Assembly: GCA_030037515.1 (NCBI GenBank)
Contig: JASHRE010000892.1
Span: 1-16,125 of the forward strand
DNA from: Candidatus Sulfotelmatobacter sp.
Lineage (GTDB): Bacteria; Acidobacteriota; Terriglobia; Terriglobales; Acidobacteriaceae
Direction: 5' to 3'
Length of the DNA: 16,125 nt
The notes below the pieces were generated by a model that saw only the letters and a list, made by a program, of their open reading frames with translations, was not told the DNA's origin and searched no databases. A program made the position numbers and the translations under genes. Of this stretch, positions 1-6,772 are shown one piece after another (the first letter of the stretch is position 1; each line of letters starts with the position of its first letter).

Positions 1-60
1 GGCGGGACGAGGTGGCGCAGTTTTGCTACACTGGCAGCCTTCCCTGCTCGAGGAGCACAC

Positions 61-519
61 ATGGCCGACCATCCGCCGCAGGATTTGGCGAACCACACAC
101 GCTTCGATCCACTGTTTCATTTCTTCCTCGGCCCAGTCTTTATTCTGGGGGTCATTCTGTCCGTGATTCACCTCCTCGCCCATGTGGGCCACAGCGACTT
201 CCGGGACAATTTCCACGCTGGGCTCATCGTATTGCTCGCGGTCGCTCTGCTCGTCGCGGTGGCGAAGGAACGTCTTTACGCCCTCAAAGTGCAGGACCGC
301 GTCATTCGCCTGGAAGAACGGCTGCGCCTCCATCAACTACTGTCGGAGCCGTTACGCTCGCGCATTCCGGAACTGACCGAAGATCAGCTGATAGCACTGC
401 GTTTCGCTTCGGACGCGGAAGTCCCCAGACTGGTCGAGCGAACTCTGAACGAGAAGCTCTCGCGCAAGCAGATCAAGCAAGCGATCGTAAACTGGCGCCC
501 GGACTACTGGCGGGTGTAG
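61..519 (+). CDS. DUF6526-like small membrane protein
   Basis: This 152-residue protein has two hydrophobic segments, at about residues 18-41 and 51-67. A charged cytoplasmic-type tail of about 85 residues follows, rich in Glu, Arg and Lys and probably helical (for example RVIRLEERLRLHQLL). The length, the two N-terminal helices and the ending 'NWRPDYWRV' match what I recall of the DUF6526 family, which is common in Acidobacteria and has no known function. The start is supported by a GAGGAG Shine-Dalgarno sequence six bases upstream of the ATG. It stands alone: the next gene begins 400 bases downstream, so a shared transcript is possible but not shown. The family call is from memory; the membrane topology is seen in the sequence. 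Confidence 0.8.
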   Translation: MADHPPQDLANHTRFDPLFHFFLGPVFILGVILSVIHLLAHVGHSDFRDNFHAGLIVLLAVALLVAVAKERLYALKVQDRVIRLEERLRLHQLLSEPLRSRIPELTEDQLIALRFASDAEVPRLVERTLNEKLSRKQIKQAIVNWRPDYWRV

Positions 520-917
520 GCGCGCTTCGCGCAACCACTCCAGCTTGCGAAAACCGCGCCTGCCGGCGACCGCGGCCGAATGCGTCAGCGGCCATACGTT
601 CAGTTTGTGCAGGCGGCTGAAGCATTCCCCCCCTCGCGAAGGGTCCTGATTCCGCTGTTTGCGTCCTAGGCGTCCCCGGCGGTGAAACGATTTCCGGCGC
701 CAACCGCCCCGATTTCTCCGGCATCTCAGCGCCGTTGCGAACTTTTCGGTTGGATCGCGGTAACCCACGGGTCCGGTGCCTAAAGTAATCGAGACTGTGC
801 CTTGTCGGCGGTTGACCTTGACCGGCTCCGCGCGTACCATTTTTGGTAGAATTCACTTACTCTAATCTGTGTTTGGAGAGATGTCGTTCCCCAGGGCGAA
901 GCGCGTATCTTCTAAAT
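520..917. other. Intergenic region without a credible gene
   Basis: This 398-base gap holds no open frame with family resemblance or a ribosome binding site. It opens with a short GC hairpin directly after the stop codon (GCGCG, loop CTT, CGCGC, 520-532). The same 13 bases recur at 3136-3148 downstream of the next gene. Near the right end are a tandem TTGACC TTGACC (812-823) and a small palindrome ACCA-TTTT-TGGT (836-847). Both could belong to the promoter region of the transglycosylase gene, but no good pair of promoter boxes could be fixed. Confidence 0.5.
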
Positions 918-3038
918 ATGCGAGTGGCGAATTTCTATTTCCGGAGCGCTGCCCTATCTTGCTTTCTGGCAGCCGCTTGCGCCTGCCAGACCGCGCAGAA
1001 GCCGGCGACAGTTCTGCCGCCCGGATCGGCACCGGCGCTGAAACCGGGAGCCCAGTCGCAACCGGCAAAACCGCCGCAGCAGGTGCAGGACTCAACTTCT
1101 CAAGCCCCTCCGGGCCGTACTCAACCAGGTCAAGCTCAGCCGGATCAGACTCAGCCGTCGAACGCCGTTTCTGAGGCGTCTCAGACCGCGCAGCCACAAT
1201 CCACTGGTTCCGATCCGGTCGCTGATCTGATAGCTCGCGTTGAGAAGGAATATCAGGCCGGACTCGCCAACTACCAGGCGGGCAACAAAGAGCAGGCGAA
1301 GCAGAATTTTGACAACGCAATGAACGCGATGCTGGGAAGCAGCCTCGACATCCGCACCGACAGCCGGCTGGAAAAAGAATTCGATCGCGTGGTCCAGGGC
1401 GTAGAGGCGCTCTATCCCGGCGGTTCGGACACAGAAGCTGCAGCCGATCAGGACGCTGCCCAAGAGCCCCAGCAGAAGTCCGAGCCGGCGCCGATTGATG
1501 AGACCAACGGACTGGCACCGACCGCCGACGCCCGCACCAAAGCCAAGGCCGAAGCGGAAATCAAAAACACCCACTCTGATCTGCCGCTCATGATGACCGA
1601 CCAAGTCGCCGGCTACATAGCGTATTTTCAGGGACGGGGACGCGGGGTCTTCGAGCGGGCGCTGGCCCGCTCCGGCCGCTATCACGAGATGATTATTGAG
1701 ACGCTCAAAGAAGAGGGCGTCCCGCAGGATCTGATTTATCTGGCGCAAGCCGAGTCTGGATTCCATCCACTGGCAGTTTCCCGCGCCGGGGCTCGCGGCA
1801 TCTGGCAATTCATGGCCAGCCGCGCCCGCGGATACGGCCTCAGCCACGACATGTGGGTCGATGATCGCCAGGACCCTGTGAAATCTACGCGCGCGGCCGC
1901 CCGGCATTTGAAAGATTTGTACGGACAGTTCGGCGACTGGTATCTCGCGATGGCCGCCTACAACTCGGGCCCGGGCACGGTTCAGGCCGCGGTGAAGCGC
2001 ACCGGCTACGCGGATTTCTGGGAACTGTACCAGCGCAACGTCCTGCCGAAGGAAACCCGCAACTACGTTCCCATCATTCTGGCCGTGACCATCATGGCCA
2101 AGAATCCGTCCCAGTACGGGTTTGATGACGTCGTGATGGAGAAGCCCAGCGATTACGACACGGTCACGATCAACTATCCGGTCGACCTGCGGCTGGTGGC
2201 GGAATGCGTGAACTCGACCACCGATGAATTGCAGGATCTGAATCCGAGCCTGTTGCGCCTGTCGACGCCGCGCGACGGCAAATTCGAATTGCACCTGCCC
2301 GTTGGAACCAAAGATCAGTACGAGACCTCGATCGCCGCCGTTCCGCCGGAGATGCGGCTGTGGTGGCGGTATCACACGGTACATTCGGGTGAGACGGTCG
2401 CTTCGCTTTCGCGCGAATATCGTGTGCCTTCGCGATCGATTCTCGAAGTGAACAATCTTGAAACCGGCAGCGGACTCGCCGCGGATGTGAAGCTGATCAT
2501 TCCTCTTTCGCCGAACCACCACGCCGCCGATGCTGCGACCTACGCCCGCCGCATCACGCGCTACAAAGTTCGGGCCGGCGATACAGTGCAGACCGTTGCT
2601 GAGAATTTCGGCGTCTCGCCGCAGATGCTGCGCCGCTGGAACGCGATCCGTGGCGATAGCCTCCGCGGACGCCGCGTCCTCCTCCTGCACTTGCCGATCA
2701 CGCCGAGCGCGCATGATCTTGAGGTCGCGTCGACGCGTGCAAAGTCGCGCTCGCATGCCACGGGATCGAAGACCGAAACCGCCACTGCCAAGCCACCGGC
2801 GAGTAAGTCGGCGGAGGTCGAACGGCTGGAAGAAGCCAAAACAGATCGCCGCATAGAGAAGAGTCGGACAGAAAAAGAAGAAAAAGTCGCGGTCGTACAT
2901 CATCGCGTGAAATCGGGCGAAACACTCTATTCCATCGCTAATCTCTACAACACCACCGTCGCCGCCCTCAAGCGCGAGAACCGCAACATCGCGGTGCTGA
3001 GGCCGGGGATGATCCTCACCGTGCAGTTAGCAAGATAG
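918..3038 (+). CDS. mltD: MltD-type lytic transglycosylase, SLT domain plus three LysM repeats
   Basis: This is a predicted murein lytic transglycosylase of 706 residues that cleaves the glycan strand of peptidoglycan to leave 1,6-anhydro ends, acting outside the inner membrane. The N-terminus is a signal peptide ending LAAACACQ, a weak lipobox, so a lipoprotein is possible. A Pro/Gln/Ser-rich linker follows, then the SLT domain at about residues 225-400. The domain shows catalytic Glu279 in 'AQAESGFHP', then GIWQFM, AAYNSGPG and ETRNYVP. Three LysM peptidoglycan-binding domains start near residues 485, 549 and 661. The last two are separated by a Lys/Glu-rich charged linker. I prefer the ATG at 918 because the in-frame start at 843 would put 25 non-signal-like residues before the signal peptide. 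No strong Shine-Dalgarno is seen at either start. The protein is longer than E. coli MltD, mainly because of the linkers. Confidence 0.93.
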   Translation: MRVANFYFRSAALSCFLAAACACQTAQKPATVLPPGSAPALKPGAQSQPAKPPQQVQDSTSQAPPGRTQPGQAQPDQTQPSNAVSEASQTAQPQSTGSDPVADLIARVEKEYQAGLANYQAGNKEQAKQNFDNAMNAMLGSSLDIRTDSRLEKEFDRVVQGVEALYPGGSDTEAAADQDAAQEPQQKSEPAPIDETNGLAPTADARTKAKAEAEIKNTHSDLPLMMTDQVAGYIAYFQGRGRGVFERALARSGRYHEMIIETLKEEGVPQDLIYLAQAESGFHPLAVSRAGARGIWQFMASRARGYGLSHDMWVDDRQDPVKSTRAAARHLKDLYGQFGDWYLAMAAYNSGPGTVQAAVKRTGYADFWELYQRNVLPKETRNYVPIILAVTIMAKNPSQYGFDDVVMEKPSDYDTVTINYPVDLRLVAECVNSTTDELQDLNPSLLRLSTPRDGKFELHLPVGTKDQYETSIAAVPPEMRLWWRYHTVHSGETVASLSREYRVPSRSILEVNNLETGSGLAADVKLIIPLSPNHHAADAATYARRITRYKVRAGDTVQTVAENFGVSPQMLRRWNAIRGDSLRGRRVLLLHLPITPSAHDLEVASTRAKSRSHATGSKTETATAKPPASKSAEVERLEEAKTDRRIEKSRTEKEEKVAVVHHRVKSGETLYSIANLYNTTVAALKRENRNIAVLRPGMILTVQLAR

Positions 3039-3133
3039 ATCACAACGTTCGCTAAGTATCAATTTGTGTTTTTGCAGGGGGCGACGCGTGCAGCAGCGTC
3101 GATCGTCCCAGCCCTGGCTGCCGGCCGATGGCA

Positions 3134-3152
3134 TTGCGCGCTTCGCGCGCAA
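3134..3152. repeat. Perfect GC-rich hairpin TTGCGCGC-TTC-GCGCGCAA
   Basis: An 8-bp perfect inverted repeat with a three-base loop lies about 95 bases after the transglycosylase stop codon. No T-run follows, so it is not a classical intrinsic terminator. Its core is identical to the hairpin at 520-532, also just downstream of a gene. Confidence 0.55.
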
Positions 3153-3211
3153 CCTCGGACGGATGCGCCCGGGCCTACCCGAACCATGCAGGTCTTCGTT
3201 TTGGAACCCGA

Positions 3212-3238
3212 TCACAGGTTCTTGTGAGCTAAGTCACA
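3212..3238 (+). promoter_or_regulatory. CRP/FNR-type operator with three half-sites
   Basis: TGTGAGCTAAGTCACA (3223-3238) matches the CRP consensus TGTGA-N6-TCACA exactly. A further TCACA half-site at 3212-3216 is also six bases away, giving TCACA-N6-TGTGA-N6-TCACA with an 11-bp period, about one helical turn. The full site is centred at 3230.5, about 42 bases before the expected transcription start of the -10 box at 3261-3266. That is the class II activator position. The downstream gene is a cytochrome c, a common target of the CRP/FNR family. Confidence 0.7.
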
Positions 3239-3260
3239 TAACTCCACAGGCGCCGGTCCA

Positions 3261-3266
3261 TAGAAT
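3261..3266 (+). promoter_or_regulatory. -10 box TAGAAT of the cytochrome c promoter
   Basis: TAGAAT differs from TATAAT at one base. No -35 box is evident at the proper distance, as expected for an activator-dependent promoter with the CRP/FNR-type site centred near -42. The inferred transcription start is near 3273, leaving a leader of about 45 bases. Confidence 0.5.
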
Positions 3267-3317
3267 TTTCGGTTGTTTGCTCTTTATCCGTAGACCATCA
3301 TCCCCAAAGGAGGTCGC

Positions 3318-3620
3318 GTGAAACTCACCCACCTGTTCGTTCTGTTTTTAATCGTAACCGTTCCTGCCGCCCTGGCTGTGCCCGCGTTTGCCGCGGACGG
3401 AGCCAACACCTACAAAGCGAAGTGCGCCGCCTGCCACGGACCCGACGGACAAGGCAGAGTCGGTCCCGCGCTGAAGGGGACAAGCCTGGGCGCAGACGAC
3501 ATCGTCGCTCTGCTCAGCAAGGGTAACGAAGCCAAGAAAGCGCCGCATAAAAAAGGCATCTCCGGAGTTTCGGCCGACGACGCCAAAGCTGTCGCGGAAT
3601 TCGTGAAGGGCCTGAAGTAA
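3318..3620 (+). CDS. Small periplasmic cytochrome c, class I type
   Basis: This 100-residue secreted electron carrier begins at GTG behind a strong AAAGGAGG Shine-Dalgarno (3304-3311). Residues 1-25 form a signal peptide ending PAFA. The mature part has the haem attachment motif C36-A-A-C39-H40 in 'AKCAACHGPDG'. A 'GPALKG' loop and a C-terminal helix (DDAKAVAEFVKGLK) follow, as in small cytochromes of the c6/c555 kind. There is no methionine apart from the start, so the usual distal Met ligand is missing. The aligned stretch reads APHKKGIS, where an Ile sits where I would expect Met. His77 might serve instead. The gene has its own CRP/FNR-type promoter and a terminator hairpin, so it is probably monocistronic. 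The electron-transfer partner is unknown. Confidence 0.9.
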   Translation: MKLTHLFVLFLIVTVPAALAVPAFAADGANTYKAKCAACHGPDGQGRVGPALKGTSLGADDIVALLSKGNEAKKAPHKKGISGVSADDAKAVAEFVKGLK

Positions 3621-3631
3621 GTCCTGGCGAT

Positions 3632-3664
3632 GGGAGCCGCGGCCTCGCCGGCTCCCGTTATTCT
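3632..3664 (+). terminator. Intrinsic terminator after cytochrome c
   Basis: A perfect 8-bp stem GGGAGCCG / CGGCTCCC with a nine-base loop ends at 3656, followed by a moderately T-rich GTTATTCT. It starts 11 bases after the stop codon. Confidence 0.65.
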
Positions 3665-3829
3665 CTCCCCGGCGTTCCTGCCCTGTTCGTCTGTCTTCCA
3701 ACTGAAATTTCCCACCTGAAATTTTTGTCATCGTCTTTTCACATCTTTGAAACATTGCCGAAACTCTGCGTTCACTCCGGTTTGCTATCTGTCGAGAGCT
3801 AACCCAATCCCGCTCTCAGGAGGTGGTCT

Positions 3830-5533
3830 ATGCGTCTGTCGCGAAATCTTTGTGTCGGCGTGGCGGCTGCAGCATTGGCGGCGTTGCCGGCCCTCGCACA
3901 ATCCGCCGTATCCCAGCCTAGCGGCGTCAAGCACGTTCTGCTCATCAGCATCGACGGCATGCACGCCGTGGACTTCTACAACTGCTCGCATGGTATTGCG
4001 GGCGTAGACGGGGGGAACCCATATTGCCCTAACCTGGCAGCACTCGGCGAGACCGGCGTTAATTACGTAAACACTGAGTCCTCCCGACCTTCTGACTCAT
4101 TTCCGGGCATGGCGGCACTGGCTTCCGGCGGCACACCGAAAACCACCGGGCTGTACTACGATGTCGCTTATGACCGCTCGCTCGATGCTCCAGCGAAAAC
4201 CACCGGTACCGGTCTGGCGGCGGGTCCGTGCACGCCCTACGCCGAACCGACTGGAACCACCACCGACAACGATCAGGGCGTCGATCTGGACGATACCAAG
4301 CTGAACGGGGGCGCTCCCGGGGCTCCGCTGACCGAAGGCGGGATCGCCTCCCTCGACCCGCTGAAACTGGTACGCGATCCGCAACTCGGCTGCGCCGGAG
4401 TCTGGCCCTGGAACTTCATCCGGGTCAACACCCTGTTTGGGGTTATCCATGCCGCCGGCGGCTATACCGCATGGATCGATAAGCATCCTTCCTACTCTTT
4501 TGTGGGGGGGCCGGGTGGCAAAGGCCTGGACGACTATTACTCGCCGGAAGTCGACTCCAACGTGGTCGCCCTTCCGGGGGTAAAGACTCTGGATGGCATC
4601 CCCTGCGATCCCATTCGCGATACCGCCAGCCTGAGCGGATGGAACAGCAGCTTCGAAAATATCCAATGCTATGACGCCATTAAGGTCTATGCCTTGCTCA
4701 ACCAGATCGCGGGCAAAACTCACTCCGGCGCCCCGGCCAAGGTACCGGCTGTTTTCGGAATGAACTTTCAATCTGTGTACGTTGGAGAATCGGTGAACGA
4801 AGCCGGCGTCGCTTCCGGCGGATACAAGAACGCCGCCGCGCTCCCCAGCGCCGAATTGTTGAACGAAATCGAGTACGTCGACACCTGCATCGGCGTCATC
4901 GTCGGCGCTCTCAAAGATGCCGGAATCTACAGCAATACACTCTTGATCATCACAGCCAAGCACGGCGACTCGCCGATCGACCCCACCCGCTACGTGGCCG
5001 ACGGCACCTACACCCCTGCAACCCTGCTAGGAAACATGATTCCCTACTCGGAGTCGCCGCTCAACCCCACCGGAATCGGCGCAACCGAGGACGACGTTTC
5101 CGTCCTTTGGCTAAAGAAGGGAGTGAACGTAGAAACAGCCGTAGATGTGCTCGAAAACAACGCAGCGGCGATTGGAATGGGCGAGATTTATTATGGACCG
5201 TCGGTTGCGCTCGACTATAACCTCGGCGGACTGGAACCGGGCGAAGACTCGCGTTCGCCGGACATTATCGTTACTCCAAACGTTGGGGTTACGTACTCGA
5301 ACAGCACGTCCATGATCGGCGACCATGGCGGTTTCGCGCACGACGATACCAACGTCATTCTGCTGGTTTCGAATCCGAGCTTCAAACCGGCCACGGTCGC
5401 AGCCGTAGTCGCGACCCGGCAAGTCGCTCCGACGATCGTCAAAGCCCTGGGATTGAATCCGGCGGCGCTGGATGCGGTCCGAGTGGAAGGAACTCCCGTA
5501 CTGCCGGAAGTCATCGGACAGCTCGGGAACTAA
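3830..5533 (+). CDS. Secreted alkaline phosphatase superfamily phosphodiesterase / nucleotide pyrophosphatase-like
   Basis: This 567-residue protein has a signal peptide (residues 1-23, cut after ALA) and the two-metal fold of type I phosphodiesterases and nucleotide pyrophosphatases. Visible landmarks are Asp42 in 'LLISIDGMH' (first metal ligand) and the 'RPSDSFPGM' motif. In that motif Ser90 occupies the place of the Thr/Ser nucleophile (compare PTKTFPNH in NPPs). Later come Asp351 in 'EYVDTCIGVIV', His378 in 'ITAKHGDSP', and the Asp498-His499 plus His504 cluster in 'GDHGGFAHDD'. The start is fixed by AGGAGG seven bases before the ATG. Substrate cannot be deduced; it hydrolyses a phosphate or sulfate mono- or diester in the periplasm or outside the cell. 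The gene is followed by a strong hairpin and appears to be transcribed alone. Confidence 0.88.
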   Translation: MRLSRNLCVGVAAAALAALPALAQSAVSQPSGVKHVLLISIDGMHAVDFYNCSHGIAGVDGGNPYCPNLAALGETGVNYVNTESSRPSDSFPGMAALASGGTPKTTGLYYDVAYDRSLDAPAKTTGTGLAAGPCTPYAEPTGTTTDNDQGVDLDDTKLNGGAPGAPLTEGGIASLDPLKLVRDPQLGCAGVWPWNFIRVNTLFGVIHAAGGYTAWIDKHPSYSFVGGPGGKGLDDYYSPEVDSNVVALPGVKTLDGIPCDPIRDTASLSGWNSSFENIQCYDAIKVYALLNQIAGKTHSGAPAKVPAVFGMNFQSVYVGESVNEAGVASGGYKNAAALPSAELLNEIEYVDTCIGVIVGALKDAGIYSNTLLIITAKHGDSPIDPTRYVADGTYTPATLLGNMIPYSESPLNPTGIGATEDDVSVLWLKKGVNVETAVDVLENNAAAIGMGEIYYGPSVALDYNLGGLEPGEDSRSPDIIVTPNVGVTYSNSTSMIGDHGGFAHDDTNVILLVSNPSFKPATVAAVVATRQVAPTIVKALGLNPAALDAVRVEGTPVLPEVIGQLGN

Positions 5534-5547
5534 GCTCGATCGGCATA

Positions 5548-5569
5548 GGGGAGTGGTCGCCCACTCTCC
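5548..5569 (+). terminator. Hairpin after the phosphodiesterase gene
   Basis: A nine-pair stem GGGGAGTGG / CCACTCTCC (one G-U pair) with loop TCGC begins 14 bases after the stop codon. No T-run follows, so termination is plausible rather than certain. It lies only a few bases beyond the 3' end of the antisense group II intron remnant. Confidence 0.45.
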
Positions 5570-5608
5570 GCCGAGTCGACCCGGGGAATTGCACCCCGAG
5601 CCGCTCAC

Positions 5609-5643
5609 AGAACCGGACGTAAAGCTCTCAGCTTATCCGGCTC
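5609..5643 (-). ncRNA. Group II intron domain V
   Basis: The 35-base minus-strand segment begins GAGCCGGAT and ends CGTCCGGTTCT. It has the catalytic AGC triad in the lower stem, a GAGA (GNRA) tetraloop, an AGCT/AGCT-type upper stem (AAGCT with AGCTT), and the small ACG bulge. This is the most conserved part of a group II ribozyme and appears intact here. Confidence 0.88.
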
Positions 5644-5830
5644 CCGGCGTTTTTTTGCCGCGTGGTCTTTACTGACGCCCCGTTTTCGAAGCTGGCGGAA
5701 TCGAGTCCGTGCGTGCTTCCATTGCGCTTCCATTGCTTCCACACCACCGAATGGAGCCGGCGGCGGCGGCCACGATTCAAGGTCTCGCAGCACCCAGGGG
5801 CATTTGACAGCCGGCGAAGTACCCGAGCCA
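5644..5830 (-). pseudogene. Broken C-terminus of group II intron maturase / reverse transcriptase
   Basis: Three reading frames together spell the C-terminal maturase region of an intron-encoded protein. One frame gives 'GWLGYF' and then, in another, 'RLSNAP'. 'VLRDLESW' follows in a further frame, then 'RRRLHSVVWKQWKR', then 'ARTRFRQLRKRGVSKDHAAKK'. In intact proteins these run as one segment, roughly GWxGYFRLSNxPxVLRDLxSWIRRRLRxVxWKQWK. At least three frameshifts are needed. A small tandem duplication is visible where GCAATGGAAG is repeated near 5716-5734. The usual last 30 or so residues (a 'GSPHGPWR' region) are absent, with the frame running straight into domain V. The reverse transcriptase domain is gone, so the element cannot move by itself. 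Confidence 0.8.
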
Positions 5831-5895
5831 GCCGTGTAGACCAGCCTTGCCGATGGCATGATCCAATTTTGCCCTCTGCTGACTTCTGCGGCACG

Positions 5896-6150
5896 TGAGG
5901 AGAAATCGCTTCCTCCCTCAGTCACGTTCCGTGCCATGCCGCAGATCTGCCGAGGTAGGTTCCACCGCCTTCCGTGCATAGCGGCCGGATCTATCACCAG
6001 TGCGCTTGATGGACATGGGTGCGGTTGCGCGCAAAACGCAGCCACGTAGGGCTTGCACGTTCTGCGATTCTCTCCCACTGTGTTTTCTCCTTCCCTTTTC
6101 CGGCCCGCCTGTGATAACAGAATGACATCCTGCGCCACGTGTCCAGTGTC
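5896..6150. other. Gene-free stretch, possibly the 5' part of the intron fossil
   Basis: No credible gene is present on either strand. On the minus strand the DNA next to the intron remnant may still be intron sequence (domains I-IV), but I could not find a clear GUGYG-type 5' intron end. A short hairpin CTGT-GATA-ACAG lies at about 6109-6120. Confidence 0.35.
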
Positions 6151-6151
6151 C

Positions 6152-6182
6152 TTGCAGGACGCATCGAACGTCGTGCTATAAT
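6152..6182 (+). promoter_or_regulatory. Sigma-70-type promoter with extended -10 (TGCTATAAT)
   Basis: TATAAT at 6177-6182 is a perfect -10 box, preceded by TGC to give the extended -10 motif. A TTGCAG (6152-6157) could be a -35 box, but the 19-base spacing is long, so the extended -10 is probably what matters. Transcription would start near 6189, giving a leader of about 98 bases before the histone-like gene. Confidence 0.6.
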
Positions 6183-6286
6183 CACGCGCCGTTCCTGCAA
6201 AGAAGTTTCGGTGGTCTTTTACTATCTCGTGCCTTGCAGCCGGGCGCGCTGTTCGCCCCAAGCCGCGACTGAAATCAGGAGGAGCA

Positions 6287-6649
6287 ATGACGTTCTACGA
6301 TCCCACGCTCTACGGACGTGACGAAGAAGACGAGTTCGGCGATAGCGGCGCCTATAGCGAGTCGCTGGAAGAGGATTTCGAAGAGGAGGAAGAAGAGGAG
6401 GAAGAACCCGGCACAAGCGAATCGGAAGTTCCTCAGACGGAACCGATAGCCTCGACACCCGAGCCGGCTGCACCCACCATTTCGAGCGGCGGAGGCGGCT
6501 CCAAACCGAAGCCCAAGAAAGCAGCGACCAAGAAGAAAGCTGCGAAAAAGAAACCGGCAAAGAAAGCTGGCAAGAAAAAACCGGCGAAGAAAAAAGCTGC
6601 CAAGAAGCCGGCAAAGAAAGCCAAGAAGAAGGGCAAACGCCGCCGCTGA
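6287..6649 (+). CDS. Acidic/basic low-complexity protein with histone H1-like Lys/Ala/Pro tail
   Basis: This 120-residue protein has opposite-charge halves. Residues 1-45 are strongly acidic, with a run of Glu at about 27-40. Residues 46-72 are a Pro/Ser/Thr/Gly linker. Residues 73-120 are an almost pure Lys/Ala/Pro tail with repeated AAKK, KKPAKK and KKKAAK units, ending KGKRRR. Such tails resemble histone H1 and bacterial Hc1/AlgP-like nucleoid proteins and bind DNA or RNA without sequence preference. The acidic head may modulate this by masking the tail; that is inference. AGGAGG lies seven bases before the ATG. The gene has its own strong promoter and an excellent terminator, so it is a single-gene unit and probably well expressed. 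The tail could also be a product of repeat expansion in AAG/GCC codons. Confidence 0.8.
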   Translation: MTFYDPTLYGRDEEDEFGDSGAYSESLEEDFEEEEEEEEEPGTSESEVPQTEPIASTPEPAAPTISSGGGGSKPKPKKAATKKKAAKKKPAKKAGKKKPAKKKAAKKPAKKAKKKGKRRR

Positions 6650-6745
6650 TTCGCGGATCTTGGAGCGGAAGTTGGTTGCGAGTGCTTCGCCGGTTTCCGG
6701 CGGGAATCGGGCGACGCTGCCGCTTGTGAAATTCCAAAACCATGA

Positions 6746-6772
6746 CCGCGCTTTTCGCAGCGCGGTTTTTAT
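6746..6772. terminator. Bidirectional intrinsic terminator between convergent genes
   Basis: A 6-bp perfect stem CCGCGC / GCGCGG (loop TTTTCGCA) is followed by TTTTTATTT on the plus strand. On the minus strand it is followed by TCATGGTTTTGG. It lies between the histone-like gene and the stop codon of the DinB-family gene; the T-run reaches into that stop codon. Confidence 0.85.

Larger units (their letters stand above)
5575..5895 (-). mobile_element. Group II intron remnant (degenerate retroelement)
   Basis: Read on the minus strand, this segment carries the 3' end of a bacterial group II intron. From 5' to 3' there is a maturase C-terminal coding scrap (about 5830-5644), domain V (5643-5609) and a domain VI-like stem (about 5605-5575, GGGG...CCCC arms). 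The part around 5895-5855 contains 'GCAGAAGTCAGCAGAGGGC', which I recall as typical of the stretch just upstream of intron-encoded reverse transcriptases. If so, an internal deletion removed almost the whole reverse transcriptase and joined the pre-ORF region to the maturase end. The left boundary near 5575 is reasonable. The right boundary is uncertain and could extend to about 6060. The element is antisense to the flanking phosphodiesterase gene and sits just past its hairpin. Confidence 0.82.

Noticed and set aside
1092..2903. 603-codon open frame on the minus strand
   Set aside because: It is the antisense shadow of the transglycosylase gene, with Arg-rich composition, no family motif and no ribosome binding site.
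3702..3724. Direct repeat CTGAAATTT with a 14-base period upstream of the phosphodiesterase gene, considered as a Pho box
   Set aside because: The unit and the period do not match the CTGTCAT-type, 11-base-period PhoB box.
4097..4963. 288-codon minus-strand frame inside the phosphodiesterase gene
   Set aside because: It is a shadow of a clearly real gene on the plus strand, with no start signal.
5605..6261. 218-codon minus-strand frame that could be called a hypothetical protein
   Set aside because: It runs through intron domain V and a frame-broken maturase scrap, and its N-terminal half has no family features.
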